Shown: positions 25,538 to 34,736, numbered from the stretch's first letter. The stretch is 64,000 nucleotides of DNA from JANLQX01 sp031423635 (GCA_031423635.1 JANPFX010000221.1:1-64000), one strand, 5' to 3'. Numbers and translations: made by a program. The notes: a model not told the origin generated them from the sequence alone.

Positions 25538-25605
25538 GGCTTCGACAATGGCAGCCGCACCGTGCGCGCCGTAGGGCCGTTCGGGCCCATCGTTGTCGGC
25601 AAAAG

Positions 25606-25911
25606 TCAGATGACGACTGCGTGCTCGCTGACGAACAGGCGTGTGCGGCTGCGCACGTGGGCCATCGAGTCTGCGGCGACTGCTCTTCCGAGGTCGGTCG
25701 CGTACGCTGCGTCGAAGTCTTCCCGACTGTCGAACCACAGTTCGGAGACACCGTCGAACTCCGTCGCGTCGTCGACGAGGTTGAAGGTGATGCGACGCAC
25801 ACGGGGGAGCTGAGCGGCAAGGGGTGCATGCTCGTCGAGCCACCAGCGGCGAAAGTCTTCCGCGGTCATGTCGTCGCGACGCGACAGCAGGATGACGGCT
25901 TTGAAGCTCAT
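25606..25911 (-). CDS. EthD-domain protein
   Basis: 101 residues, dimeric ferredoxin-like fold. MSFKAVILLSRRDDMTAEDFRRWWLDEHAPLA, with the conserved WW...HAP, marks the EthD family, often found in oxidative catabolic clusters. Its start overlaps the stop of the AA_synth gene (ATGA), so the two are coupled. Precise role unknown. Confidence 0.85.
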   Translation of the reverse strand: MSFKAVILLSRRDDMTAEDFRRWWLDEHAPLAAQLPRVRRITFNLVDDATEFDGVSELWFDSREDFDAAYATDLGRAVAADSMAHVRSRTRLFVSEHAVVI

Positions 25912-26459
25912 GATGCCTTCACGATGCGGTGAAGGGGACGTCCACCGACGGCGAGGGCGAGGAGCGCGACGATTTCCCCCGGACGTGGAGCGTCGTCGAC
26001 GGAGAAGGCGATGGCGTCCATCTCGTCGAATGACCAGATCTCGTTGCAGTTGGTGATCGGCGCCACGATCCGCGTGCCCGGACCGCCGAGGAGCTTGGTC
26101 GACGGAATGATGGCCGGGCCCTTGCCGAGGCGTGCGCGAACCGGTCCCCCGAATCGAGGATGGATGAGGGCTGCGGCGTGTTCGATCTCACCGTCGACCC
26201 CGACGATCGCCGCCTTGCCGTAGGCGCTGACCTCGTTGACCTCACAACCGAGCGCAGCCAGGGCCTCGTCGACCAACAGTGCGCCGAGTTCGGCACCGAG
26301 GTCGACCAGTGGTGTGAGGTCATCGACGAATTGCCCGGCATAGGGGTTGGTCATCACCACCCCCGTTGCGACCTTGCGCCGCAGGCCGTTCACCGGACGG
26401 CCCATCTCCACGCGTGTCGTTTCCACGACCGACACGATCTTCCTGATGCTCAGACTCAT
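25908..26459 (-). CDS. Amino-acid-synthesis (AA_synth, DUF1185) family protein
   Basis: 183 residues from the ATG at 26459, preceded by TACCGT with 7 nt between, so it may also have its own leaderless promoter inside the operon. Contains MGRPVNGLRRKVATGVVMTNPYAG, SAYGKAAIVGVDGEIEHAAALIHPRFG and GTRIVAPITNCNEIWSFDEMDAIAFSVDDAPRPGE, which match this family. Relatives occur in cyclic-amide and barbiturate-type catabolic clusters. It starts 22 bp after the AurF-like gene. Confidence 0.8.
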   Translation of the reverse strand: MSLSIRKIVSVVETTRVEMGRPVNGLRRKVATGVVMTNPYAGQFVDDLTPLVDLGAELGALLVDEALAALGCEVNEVSAYGKAAIVGVDGEIEHAAALIHPRFGGPVRARLGKGPAIIPSTKLLGGPGTRIVAPITNCNEIWSFDEMDAIAFSVDDAPRPGEIVALLALAVGGRPLHRIVKAS

Positions 26460-26481
26460 GGACAAGACGGTATCGGTCCTT

Positions 26482-27360
26482 TCAGCGGGTGAGGCCGCGT
26501 TCCACCCACGCGCCGCGATTGCGTTCGTCGATGACACCCAACTCCTCGAGGAAGCTGACGAGCTTCGAGAGATCACCGATGATCCGCGCTTGATGGCCCG
26601 GGTTGCTCCGAGCCGCCTCGGCCCCGCCGTCGATGTCGAGTGTTCGGTAGACGTCGGGGTTCACCATGAGCTCGGCGACGAACCCGACGGCGGCCGGGGC
26701 GAGAGCCGCTGCGTCGGCCCGCTCGTCGTCCGGCAGGGTGGGCCAGACCTCGAGGAGGAACGTCTTGGCGAAGCTGAGGTGCCGAGCCTCTTCGAGGACG
26801 TGAATCTTCGCGATCTGACGCGAAACAGGATGGAGTGTGTCGTTGCGCATCGTCGCCCGATTGCACATGTCGAGCAGTTCCTCGACGGCGAGAATGAGCA
26901 GGTACCCCATCGCCCGCCCGCCGGGAAGACGATCGACGTCGCCGAGCTCTGCGCCGCCCGTCGGAGCGTACGTGGGAGTGCCGGCGCGACGGATGTACTC
27001 CCCGAACATCGTGGAGTGGCGGCACTCGTCGGCGATCTCGACGAGGAGGTAGCGGTGCGAGGGGTCGGTCACCGGGAGCTCGGCGAGATGGCGGAGCACG
27101 ATCTGCATCAACTTGTTCTCGAACCAGATGCCGGCAGCGCTGAGGGATGCGCACTCATGGCGGCTGTATGTCCGTCTCTCGGTGTCGTTCATGGCTTCCC
27201 ATTGCGGCGTTCCGAACAGCGGAAGCTTCTCGGGCGGTAGGTGGAACATCGAGTCGTCGCAGACCCCGATGCTCCAATCGACATCGCGGAACGGGTCCAG
27301 GGTGAGTCGTTCGGAGGCCACTGTCAGTTGGGCGGCCTTTGTTGCAGCGGATACTGTCAT
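26482..27360 (-). CDS. AurF-like diiron oxygenase
   Basis: 292 residues, all-helical. The diiron ligands lie in two EX2-3H-type segments, VEIADECRHSTMFGEYI (about residues 106-122) and IHVLEEARHLSFAKTF (about 188-203), with earlier FENKLMQIVLRHLAELP giving another glutamate. AurF relatives oxidise amines to nitro groups or hydroxylate substrates. First gene of a five-gene operon and divergent from a MerR regulator. TAGGTT ends 6 nt before the ATG with TTGACA 17 bp upstream of it, so it is leaderless and tightly regulated. Confidence 0.82.
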   Translation of the reverse strand: MTVSAATKAAQLTVASERLTLDPFRDVDWSIGVCDDSMFHLPPEKLPLFGTPQWEAMNDTERRTYSRHECASLSAAGIWFENKLMQIVLRHLAELPVTDPSHRYLLVEIADECRHSTMFGEYIRRAGTPTYAPTGGAELGDVDRLPGGRAMGYLLILAVEELLDMCNRATMRNDTLHPVSRQIAKIHVLEEARHLSFAKTFLLEVWPTLPDDERADAAALAPAAVGFVAELMVNPDVYRTLDIDGGAEAARSNPGHQARIIGDLSKLVSFLEELGVIDERNRGAWVERGLTR

Positions 27361-27366
27361 GCCCGA

Positions 27367-27395
27367 AACCTAACACTGACAGTAAACACTGTCAA
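27367..27395 (-). promoter_or_regulatory. AurF promoter with operator in the spacer
   Basis: On the minus strand: -35 TTGACA (27395-27390), a 17-bp spacer and -10 TAGGTT (27372-27367), 6 nt before the ATG. The inverted repeat TGACAGTAAACACTGTCA (27377-27394; 7-bp arms) fills the spacer, exactly where MerR proteins bind. Confidence 0.72.
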
Positions 27396-27405
27396 TATAT
27401 TACGC

Positions 27406-27422
27406 CAGTGAACACTGTCACT
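27406..27422. promoter_or_regulatory. Second MerR operator-like site
   Basis: CAGTGAACACTG (27406-27417) and the direct repeat AACACTGTCA (27411-27420, also at 27385-27394, 26 bp apart) lie just upstream of the merR start, suggesting self-regulation. Confidence 0.5.
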
Positions 27423-27450
27423 ATCGGGGTCAGCATGCGATGATGGTGGG

Positions 27451-28188
27451 ATGCCCCCCGATGGTCATGATCCGGTGCCCGAAGAGCTGAGCCTTGACGA
27501 GCTGGCCGATCGATCAGGCGTCAGCACCCGAACGATCCGCTACTACCAGTCCGAGGGCATTCTCCCCAGCCCGCGCAAAGTGGGCCGTGACGCCCGCTAC
27601 GCGGTCGCGCATCTCGAACGTCTCGAACAGATCTCCGAGCTCCAGTCCCGCGGACTCAAGATCGAGGCGATCAAACAGCTGCTGGGACGGAATCGGGACC
27701 ATCGGTCCGTCATCGAGTGGTTGGGGGTCGACGACGTGCTCCGGGCCAGGTGGGCCGACGATGACGCCGCAGCCATGACACGTGCCGAGGTCCACGGTCT
27801 CCTCGGTCATCATCCCCATCGCATCGTCGGGGAGATCGTCGATGCCGGGCTGCTCGATCGCCGTGAGGACGGAACGTTCGTGGCTCCCAGCCGAGCCCTG
27901 CTCGACCTCTCGCTTCGCATGCTCGATGCCGGTGTGAGCATCGATGTCGGGGCGAAGGCTGCGGCACTTCTCCGACGCCGACTGGCGCGAGCGGCCGACG
28001 AACTCGTCGAGCTGTTCGCGTCCGAGACGGGGCGGTCCTTTGCCGGGCGGGGTCGACCCGACGAACTTGCCGCCGCCATCGATGCGATTCGTCCGATTGC
28101 CCTCGACGGAGCCAGGCTCATCCTTGCCCAGGAGTTCGAGCGGTCACTTCGCGTCCTGGCAGCAAAGCCACAGTGGGCCAGGCGCTGA
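27451..28188 (+). CDS. MerR family transcriptional regulator
   Basis: 245 residues. N-terminal winged helix SLDELADRSGVSTRTIRYYQSEGILPSPRKVGRDARY at about residues 12-48, followed by the second part of the MerR domain (RLEQISELQSRGLKIEAIKQLLG). The C-terminal 150 residues are helical with no cysteine cluster, so a metal sensor is unlikely; an organic effector is more probable. Divergent from the AurF operon, sharing a 90-bp region with two matching operator sequences. Confidence 0.88.
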   Translation: MPPDGHDPVPEELSLDELADRSGVSTRTIRYYQSEGILPSPRKVGRDARYAVAHLERLEQISELQSRGLKIEAIKQLLGRNRDHRSVIEWLGVDDVLRARWADDDAAAMTRAEVHGLLGHHPHRIVGEIVDAGLLDRREDGTFVAPSRALLDLSLRMLDAGVSIDVGAKAAALLRRRLARAADELVELFASETGRSFAGRGRPDELAAAIDAIRPIALDGARLILAQEFERSLRVLAAKPQWARR

Positions 28189-28214
28189 CAGGCACGACAG
28201 CGTAGGGTGCGGTC

Positions 28215-29456
28215 GTGAGCCCCGTCGCCAGCACCGCGGAACCCGCAGGCGTGTCCGCCGGTGAGCAACTCGACGGCGGTCGTGCATGGCTCGACATGGC
28301 GCTCGCCGCATTGTCGATGTTCACGGTCTTCGCCACGGCGTATTCGTTCGGCACCTTCGTCCGGCCGATGGCGGAGGAGTTCGATGCCGGACGCGGCGCG
28401 ACTGCCCTCGTCTTCGCGATCACCGCGTTCGCGTACTTCTCACTGGGCGCGGTGACAGGGCCGCTCGTGCATCGAGTCGGTCCACGCCGGATGGTTGCGT
28501 TCGGCGCGACCGTCCAGGTGATCGGGATGGTGATCACCACCCGCGTGCACGCGCTGTGGCAGGCATATCTGTCCTATGGCGTCGGCGTCGGCGTCGGCGT
28601 GGCGTGTTGCTACGTCCCGTTGGTTGCTGTGGTGGGCGGTTGGTTCAACCGCCGTCGTCCGGTGGCTCTCGGGATCGCGGTTTCCGGAATCGGCCTGTCG
28701 AGCCTGTTCGGTGCGCCCATCGCCGCACGCCTGATCAAGGCCCACGGATGGCGTGATGCCTATCTCGTGTTTGCGATCGCCACCGGGATCCTTCTGGCGA
28801 TCGTCGCAATCTTCGTACGGACGCCGCCCTCGTTCGGCGTGGCCCCGCCCATTCGGCTCAGCGCCGCGCTACGTACACGTACCTTTGTTCTCTGCTACCT
28901 CGCGCTCGTGCTTGCATCGATCACGCTGTTCAACGTCTTCGTCAACCTGGTCCCGTATGCCGAGGACCATGGAATCGCGAAGGTGCGCGCTGCCACGCTC
29001 CTCAGCCTCCTCGGCGGAGCGTCGGTCGTGGGTCGCAATGCTCTGGCGTTGCTTGCCCGACGAGTCGGTACCTTGGCGACCTACGGCCTCTCGATCCTCA
29101 CGATGGGTGCCACGCAACTTGTCTGGCTCGGCGCCGAATCGAGCTACAGCGCGTTAGCTGTGTTCGCTGTCCTCTTCGGCGTCGCGTACGGTGGCCTCAT
29201 CGCGCTCGGTCCGATTCTCCTGGCCGAATTGTTCGGCCCCGAACAATTGGGCGGCCTGGCCGGTGTCAACTACACCGCGGCCGGGGTCGGCGCGCTCTTC
29301 GGCCCGACGGTCGGCGCCTGGCTCGTGGATCGCACGGGCAGCTACACGCTTGGGACGTCGCTCGGCTTCGTGTTCGGACTGGGCGGTGCCGGCCTCCTGT
29401 TCGCCGTGTGGCGTGGCACCCGGGCCGATGCCGCGGCGTCGTCCCGACCCCGGTAG
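28215..29456 (+). CDS. MFS transporter, monocarboxylate/oxalate-formate type
   Basis: 413 residues, 12 predicted membrane helices. FSYG-like FATAYSFGTFVRPMAEEFDAGRGATALVFAI is typical of the OxlT/MCT subfamily, and PLVAVVGGWFNRRRPVALGIAVSGIGLS is the loop 4-5 signature. GTG start with TAGGGT 6 nt upstream, so leaderless. Probably moves a small organic acid. Lies 26 bp after merR on the same strand. Confidence 0.87.
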   Translation: MSPVASTAEPAGVSAGEQLDGGRAWLDMALAALSMFTVFATAYSFGTFVRPMAEEFDAGRGATALVFAITAFAYFSLGAVTGPLVHRVGPRRMVAFGATVQVIGMVITTRVHALWQAYLSYGVGVGVGVACCYVPLVAVVGGWFNRRRPVALGIAVSGIGLSSLFGAPIAARLIKAHGWRDAYLVFAIATGILLAIVAIFVRTPPSFGVAPPIRLSAALRTRTFVLCYLALVLASITLFNVFVNLVPYAEDHGIAKVRAATLLSLLGGASVVGRNALALLARRVGTLATYGLSILTMGATQLVWLGAESSYSALAVFAVLFGVAYGGLIALGPILLAELFGPEQLGGLAGVNYTAAGVGALFGPTVGAWLVDRTGSYTLGTSLGFVFGLGGAGLLFAVWRGTRADAAASSRPR

Positions 29457-29479
29457 TGGCCGAAAACGGCCCGACCCGT

Positions 29480-30631
29480 CTACCTCAGGCGAGCGAGGAT
29501 CTCTCCCGTCGAAGCCCCGAGCGCCTCGACGGGACCCGGTCGCTCCTCCCAGTCGCTGAAGCCGACGGGGGATGCGGCGAGTCGATACGCCCGTTCTCCC
29601 GCCGCCTCGTCGACGGGCATCTGGACCCAAGCGCCGGCGGCGGCAATCTGGTCGTCGTCCAGCGCATCGGCAAGTGAGTTGATCGGCGCGAACCAGACGT
29701 CGCAGTCGTCGAACCGTTCGACCCACGTGTCGTAGGGGAGCGTGCCGAATTCGATGTCGAGCATTGCGATGAGGGCACGCGCGTTCGCCGCGCGTCGACC
29801 GGCGGACGTGAATCGCTCGTCGTCGGCCCATTCGGTGCGTCGCAACGCCTGGAGCAGCGTTGGCCAGTGGCGATCCTGTTCGAGCCCGAGCAACCAGAAG
29901 CCGCGCCCATCGGCAGCCATATAGGAGTTGATGATCGGCGCGCCCATCTCGGTGCGGTGCTTCGTCGACTGAATCCGGCCGAAGTACTCGCGGATGCCGA
30001 GGTCCCAGCCGTTCACGTAGACACCGGTCCGCAGTAGCGACGTGTGCACGAGCCGTCCTTCGCCCGTACGGGTCCGATCGAACAGTGCCGCGCAGATCCC
30101 CGACACCATCGAAATCGCGGTCGTGTGATCGCCCATGCCGGATCGGGAAGCCGGTGGCAGCTCACCGGGCGGAACCATCGAGTGTGCAATCGACGACCGG
30201 GCCCAGAAGGCGCCGATGTCATAACCGGCCCGATCGCGATCCGGGCCGGCCAGCCCGTAGCCCGTGACCGAGGCGTAGATGAGCGACGGATGGCGGGCAC
30301 GTACCGACTCGTGGTCGAGACCGAGACGCTCCAGTGCATCCGGCCGGAGGTTCGTCAAGAAGATGTCAGCGTCGGCAAGGAGCCCGTCGAGCTGCGTGCG
30401 GGCGTCGTCAGTGCGAAGGTCGAGGACGATGCACCGTTTGCCCCGGTTGTCGAGCTCGTACGGAGGCACGCGTGCCTGGTCGATGCCGAGGTTGCCGAAG
30501 AGGTTGCGCATCGGGTCACCGCTCGGCCCCTCGACCTTGATCACCTCGGCGCCCCAGTCGGAGAGGATGCCTCCCGCCCCCGGCCCTGCCACCCAGATCG
30601 CCAGCTCGACAACACGTACACCGGTCAACAT
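29480..30631 (-). CDS. CaiB/BaiF-type (class III) CoA transferase
   Basis: 383 residues from the ATG at 30631 (TAGGGT ends 8 nt upstream). LTGVRVVELAIWVAGPGAGGILSDWGAEVIKVEGPSGDPMR is the N-terminal CoA site; NRGKRCIVLDLRTDDAR and SLIYASVTGYGLAGPDRDRAGYD also match. The catalytic aspartate is expected in RSGMGDHTTAISMVSGI. Moves CoA between an acyl-CoA and a carboxylic acid. Substrate not known. Confidence 0.9.
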   Translation of the reverse strand: MLTGVRVVELAIWVAGPGAGGILSDWGAEVIKVEGPSGDPMRNLFGNLGIDQARVPPYELDNRGKRCIVLDLRTDDARTQLDGLLADADIFLTNLRPDALERLGLDHESVRARHPSLIYASVTGYGLAGPDRDRAGYDIGAFWARSSIAHSMVPPGELPPASRSGMGDHTTAISMVSGICAALFDRTRTGEGRLVHTSLLRTGVYVNGWDLGIREYFGRIQSTKHRTEMGAPIINSYMAADGRGFWLLGLEQDRHWPTLLQALRRTEWADDERFTSAGRRAANARALIAMLDIEFGTLPYDTWVERFDDCDVWFAPINSLADALDDDQIAAAGAWVQMPVDEAAGERAYRLAASPVGFSDWEERPGPVEALGASTGEILARLR

Positions 30632-30731
30632 GCACGCCGACCCTAAGCCACGCCGGGCGTTGCGGCCAGCGTGCGACGCGGCTCGACCGACTTCACGAAC
30701 GAGGGGCGTGCGAACCGCTACGTTCGCAGTC

Positions 30732-31445
30732 ATGTTCACCTCGCCAGCAATCGTTGCCCACAGAGGCGCGTCGAAGGCGTTTCGCGAGAACACGGTCGAG
30801 GCCTTCGAGGAGGCCCGGCGTCAGGGTGCGTCGATGGTCGAATTCGACGTGCGGCGGACAAAGGACGGCGTGCTCGTGATCCACCACGATCCGTCCGTCT
30901 CCGGTGTCGGCGTCATTGTCGAGCTCCACGCGTCCGAGTTGCCGAGCTATATCCCCACCCTCGTTGAGGCGCTCGATGCGTGCGTGGGCATGGAAGTGAA
31001 CATCGAGATCAAGAACGACGAACGCGAACCGGATTTCGATCCGGACGACGAGGTAGCGGCGAGGGTCGTCGACCTTCTCGCCACTCGAGAGGACGCCGAC
31101 GCGATGCTCATCTCATCGTTCCGTGGTCCGACGATCGATGCCATTCGTTCCGCGAACCCCGAACTGCGTACGGGTTTTCTGTTCACCATGCCGCCGCTTT
31201 CTTCCCTGCGACTCGAGGCGATGATCCGGCGGACCGCGGCGACCGGTCATACGGCGATCCATCCCCACCACCGCGGGGTGACGCAGCGGATGGTCGACCA
31301 AGCGCACGAAGTTGATCTGGCCGTGAACGTCTGGACCGTCGACGATCCGAAACGGATGCGCTCACTCGCCCGGATCGGGGTCGACGCACTCATCACCAAC
31401 GTGCCGGGGATCGGCGTCGAGACGTTTCGCGTCCGCCACCCCTAG
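30732..31445 (+). CDS. Glycerophosphodiester phosphodiesterase
   Basis: 237 residues, TIM barrel. AHRGASKAFRENTVEAFEEA holds the catalytic His and the ENT motif, VEFDVRRTKDGVLVIHHDPSV the second His and metal ligands, and VNIEIKND the next metal site. No signal peptide, so cytoplasmic. TACGTT ends 7 nt before the ATG (leaderless). Its stop overlaps that of the convergent glycosyltransferase (shared CTAG at 31442-31445). Confidence 0.92.
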   Translation: MFTSPAIVAHRGASKAFRENTVEAFEEARRQGASMVEFDVRRTKDGVLVIHHDPSVSGVGVIVELHASELPSYIPTLVEALDACVGMEVNIEIKNDEREPDFDPDDEVAARVVDLLATREDADAMLISSFRGPTIDAIRSANPELRTGFLFTMPPLSSLRLEAMIRRTAATGHTAIHPHHRGVTQRMVDQAHEVDLAVNVWTVDDPKRMRSLARIGVDALITNVPGIGVETFRVRHP

Positions 31446-32578
31446 GGAAGGAGCGAGGTGTACAGCTCCAGGTAGCGCTTGGCCGACACGGCAAGCGACA
31501 GGTGCTCCGCAACCCAGGCACGGGGCAGGTACGAGGCGCGCGACTCGAGGAAGAGGTGCAGCCTCGCCGGGAAATCCGCGGCTGCCCTGAACCGGTCCCC
31601 TGTGACCCCGTCGGCAAAGTACGGCACCGACGATGCCGACACCTGGTCGACGCCATAGGAGAACCGATTCGGGTCGTGCCACTCTCCGAGGTCCCACGCC
31701 AGCACGGGAACTCCGGTCGCCATCGCCTCCTGATACGCGAGGCCCTGGTTCTCGTGCTCGCAAAGGAAGATCAGGCCCCGTGTGCGCTTCAACGCCGACC
31801 GATAGGTCTCCTGGTCGTGCTCCCGGTAGACAAGCACCTCGTAACGCAGACCGCGGGCCTGGAGGGCCTCTTCGACCGGTACTCGTACCTCGCCGCGAAC
31901 CCGATCCTGATCCCAGCGGATCTTGTCGTAGACGACGAAGTCGAGCTCTTTCGCTTCATCGGAGCAGTCCGGCCACGCGTCGAGGTCGATCCCGGCGAAC
32001 CACACCTCGGTTTTCCCGGGGTATCCGGGCTCGAACATCTCGGCCACCCACAGTGACGCGGAGATGTAGATCCGGCGACGCGGGTCGTTCATCAGGTCAG
32101 GGTTTTGATTGGGGTGATCGTAGGGACCGTGCCCGATGATCTGGGGGTTCGGGAGATCGAGGTAGTCGATGATGCCCGGGTACCCGGCGAGACCCACCGG
32201 GTACGTGGGGTTACGGCGGGCCAGCCGTCGGTCGTTGACGACGACGTTGCATCCGGCGGCCAGGAGCGCCTGAACCAGTCGATCAAACGCCACCCCGAGT
32301 CCCGTCACGCGTTGGCCTGCTCTGGCCGCGTGCACGATCTTGCGCGCTGCCCGGTGGAGGTGACGATCTCCCGGGACAGCTGAATCCCGCTCGAAGTCCT
32401 CGAAGAACAACAGGACCACTCGATCGCGGTCCCAGTCGAGTGGCCGGCGATGCAGTCCGAGTCGGCACACGGCGCGACCCAGGCGCGCCACGCTGCGAGC
32501 CGGTGCCTTGACCATCTCATCGGTGATCACGGTGATCACACGGGGCCGCCCGATCGCGCCAGTCCCCGCCTTCCTCAT
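31442..32578 (-). CDS. Glycosyltransferase, GT4-like
   Basis: 378 residues from the ATG at 32578 (GATACT ends 6 nt upstream). The C-terminal donor-binding domain has FLCEHENQGLAYQEAMATGVPVLAWDLGEW, the EX7E-type region with NQG in place of the commoner pattern. The N-terminal half is less typical (HLHRAARKIVHAARAGQRVTGLG). No membrane segment. Acceptor unknown; nearby methyltransferase and lipid kinase genes could point to envelope glycolipids. Confidence 0.75.
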   Translation of the reverse strand: MRKAGTGAIGRPRVITVITDEMVKAPARSVARLGRAVCRLGLHRRPLDWDRDRVVLLFFEDFERDSAVPGDRHLHRAARKIVHAARAGQRVTGLGVAFDRLVQALLAAGCNVVVNDRRLARRNPTYPVGLAGYPGIIDYLDLPNPQIIGHGPYDHPNQNPDLMNDPRRRIYISASLWVAEMFEPGYPGKTEVWFAGIDLDAWPDCSDEAKELDFVVYDKIRWDQDRVRGEVRVPVEEALQARGLRYEVLVYREHDQETYRSALKRTRGLIFLCEHENQGLAYQEAMATGVPVLAWDLGEWHDPNRFSYGVDQVSASSVPYFADGVTGDRFRAAADFPARLHLFLESRASYLPRAWVAEHLSLAVSAKRYLELYTSLLP

Positions 32579-32710
32579 GCGGCAAGTATCGGCGACCGGC
32601 GGGCGTGGCTCAATGCGCCGTTCGGCCCGTCGGCTCAGGGAAGGGCAACCGCTACGGTTTGGTGCGTTGGCAAAGCCCACCATGGCGAGCCGCGGAGAAG
32701 AGTTCAGTCA

Positions 32711-33628
32711 GTGGCGACCACGTATTCCTCGCTTTCGTCAGGTGTCCGAGCGTTCGGTCGTGAGATCCGCGGCCTGTATCGGATCCGCACCCGTGATGTG
32801 CCCGGCGACGTGGCCCGGACGCTCGCTCATCTGCGTGACGTCGAGCGATCAGCAGTCGCCCTCGGCGGGAGCGAGCATCGTGGACTCGACGTGCTGGTTG
32901 TCGGGTGCGGCCAGACGCCGCGAGAGGTCCTCGGATTCGGTGCCCGCAATCGCGTCACCGGGATCGACCTCGACGTCGTTCCGACCGGAATCGATCCGAT
33001 TTCGTACCTGCGGCTCCTCCGGCAGAACGGCGCGGTGCGGGTGGCCAAGACGCTCGGCCGAAAGGCGCTCGGGATCGACCGGAGGTTCGCCGCCGAGATG
33101 CAACGCCAGATCGGTGCGCCGTCCGCGTCGTCGCCGGTCATCCGGCAGATGAACGCCGAAGCGATGTCGTTCGCGGACGAGTCGTTCGACCTCGTGTACT
33201 CCTATTCGGTGTTCGAGCATCTTCCAGATCCGGCCGCCGTCCTGGCCGAGATGGGCCGGGTATTGCGCCCGGGCGGGGCCGGATTCGTGAGCGCGCACTA
33301 CTGGACGTCGGAGAGCGGCGCCCATGACATCCGGGTGTTCGCCGGCGATCGCGAAGACGTCCCGCTCTGGGCACACCTCCGCCCGGCCCATCGTCACGAG
33401 ATCACCGAGAACGCCCATCTCAACTACTGGCGCGTCGAGCAGTACCGCCGGCTCTTTGCGAGCGTTCCGGACGGTCAGGTCGAGGTGGAGTTCCACGAAC
33501 CGGATCGGCTCGCGGTGTTGGCCGATGAGCTCCAGCGGATCCGTGATGCCGGTGAACTCGGCGGCTATGCCGACGAGGAGTTGCTCGGCGTGAACATCTC
33601 CATGATGTGGCGCAGGCCGCTGCCCTGA
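32711..33628 (+). CDS. SAM-dependent methyltransferase
   Basis: 305 residues from a GTG at 32711. Motif I is LDVLVVGCGQTPREVLGFGARNRVTGIDLD, and a class-I core follows after an insertion: MSFADESFDLVYSYSVFEHLPDPAAVLAEMGRVLRPGG is the Methyltransf_11 signature. The insertion of about 60 residues between motif I and the rest is basic. Longer in-frame starts upstream cover the divergent glycosyltransferase and were not used; the ribosome binding site is weak. Substrate unknown. Confidence 0.8.
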   Translation: MATTYSSLSSGVRAFGREIRGLYRIRTRDVPGDVARTLAHLRDVERSAVALGGSEHRGLDVLVVGCGQTPREVLGFGARNRVTGIDLDVVPTGIDPISYLRLLRQNGAVRVAKTLGRKALGIDRRFAAEMQRQIGAPSASSPVIRQMNAEAMSFADESFDLVYSYSVFEHLPDPAAVLAEMGRVLRPGGAGFVSAHYWTSESGAHDIRVFAGDREDVPLWAHLRPAHRHEITENAHLNYWRVEQYRRLFASVPDGQVEVEFHEPDRLAVLADELQRIRDAGELGGYADEELLGVNISMMWRRPLP

Positions 33629-33666
33629 CGCCTGTCGGGCTCCGGGTGGCGCCACGGAGCCTGGCG

Positions 33667-34575
33667 CTACGGGAGCACGAGGTCGATGACTTCGGGCTCC
33701 CACCGAAACTGGAGCACTTCGGCATCGCCGAGGTGGTCGCCGTCGACCTGCCATGGAAACGGGCGATTCCCGACGACCCGGATCGAGCGGAGGTTCTCGC
33801 GAACTTCGACCCCGGGTACCCTCCGCAACCGGTCACCCCCGCGCAACGCCGCAGTCACCGCGCGCAACGTGGAGCGAAGTCCGAACTGCGTGAGCACGAC
33901 GCATGCCAGCGGATCGTCGAGGGTCGCCCCCGGAGCCAGCGACAGCGGCCGCGATCCGAGAAAGGTGTACGGGTCGGTGTTCATGCACACGGCGAAGTAC
34001 CCCTCGACGGATCCGTTGCCGAACTCCACCCGAAAAGGAGCGGACCGTCGGTCGAAGTGCCGAACCCAGGTGTCGATCGCCGCGTAGGCGAAAAGTGGAT
34101 GCCCGAGGTATCGCTTGAGCTGGCCTCGCCGTTCGACCTGTTCGACCACCGCAGCGTCGTAGCCCATCCCGACGTGGAAACAGAAGAACCGACCGTTGAC
34201 GCTGCCGAGTCCGACCCGCTTGATCGATCGGCGCGAGAGGGCTGACAGCAGCTGATTGGTCGCTTCGACCGGTTCGTTGACGAGCCCGATCGTGCGGGCG
34301 AACACGTTCGTCGAGCCCCCGGGCAGCACGGCAAGCGCCGTCCGCGAGCGCACGAGGCCGTTCGCAACTTCGTTCACCGTACCGTCGCCGCCGAACGACA
34401 CCACGACGTCGACACCGGTCGCGGCCGCACCCTGGGCCAAACGCGTGGCGTGACCCCGTCGTTTCGTCTCCGAGACGGTCAGATCGTGACTGGCGGCCAG
34501 CGCGTTCTGGATGACGACACGGCCGCGTGCGGTGACGCCCGACGCCGATGGATTGACGATGAAAAGGATCTTCAC
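33667..34575 (-). CDS. Diacylglycerol kinase family lipid kinase
   Basis: 302 residues, GTG start with GGAG 4 nt upstream. VVSFGGDGTVNEVANGLV is the nucleotide-binding GGDGT motif and LAVLPGGSTNVFARTIG the second family motif. The C-terminal domain binds lipid (FFCFHVGMGYDAAVVEQVE). Phosphorylates diacylglycerol or a related lipid at the membrane. Convergent with the methyltransferase gene. Confidence 0.88.
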   Translation of the reverse strand: MKILFIVNPSASGVTARGRVVIQNALAASHDLTVSETKRRGHATRLAQGAAATGVDVVVSFGGDGTVNEVANGLVRSRTALAVLPGGSTNVFARTIGLVNEPVEATNQLLSALSRRSIKRVGLGSVNGRFFCFHVGMGYDAAVVEQVERRGQLKRYLGHPLFAYAAIDTWVRHFDRRSAPFRVEFGNGSVEGYFAVCMNTDPYTFLGSRPLSLAPGATLDDPLACVVLTQFGLRSTLRAVTAALRGGDRLRRVPGVEVRENLRSIRVVGNRPFPWQVDGDHLGDAEVLQFRWEPEVIDLVLP

Positions 34576-34643
34576 GAAGCTCCGGGAGCTCTACGACGGG
34601 TGGCGAGAGAGAGTGACTCCCGACACATGAGTTCGTGCGAATT

Positions 34644-34672
34644 TTCACAAGCACGTCGGGGCCGATCAGAAT
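34644..34672 (+). promoter_or_regulatory. Probable etfBA promoter
   Basis: TTCACA (34644-34649), a 17-bp spacer and CAGAAT (34667-34672) lie about 65 bp before etfB. The leader ends with an AGGAG ribosome binding site, unlike the leaderless genes around it. Confidence 0.4.
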
Positions 34673-34736
34673 ACGAGGTCACCGCTCCGCCTTGCTCCCG
34701 CTTCGGGGCGGCTCTCACCTTCTCAGGAGTCAGTTC

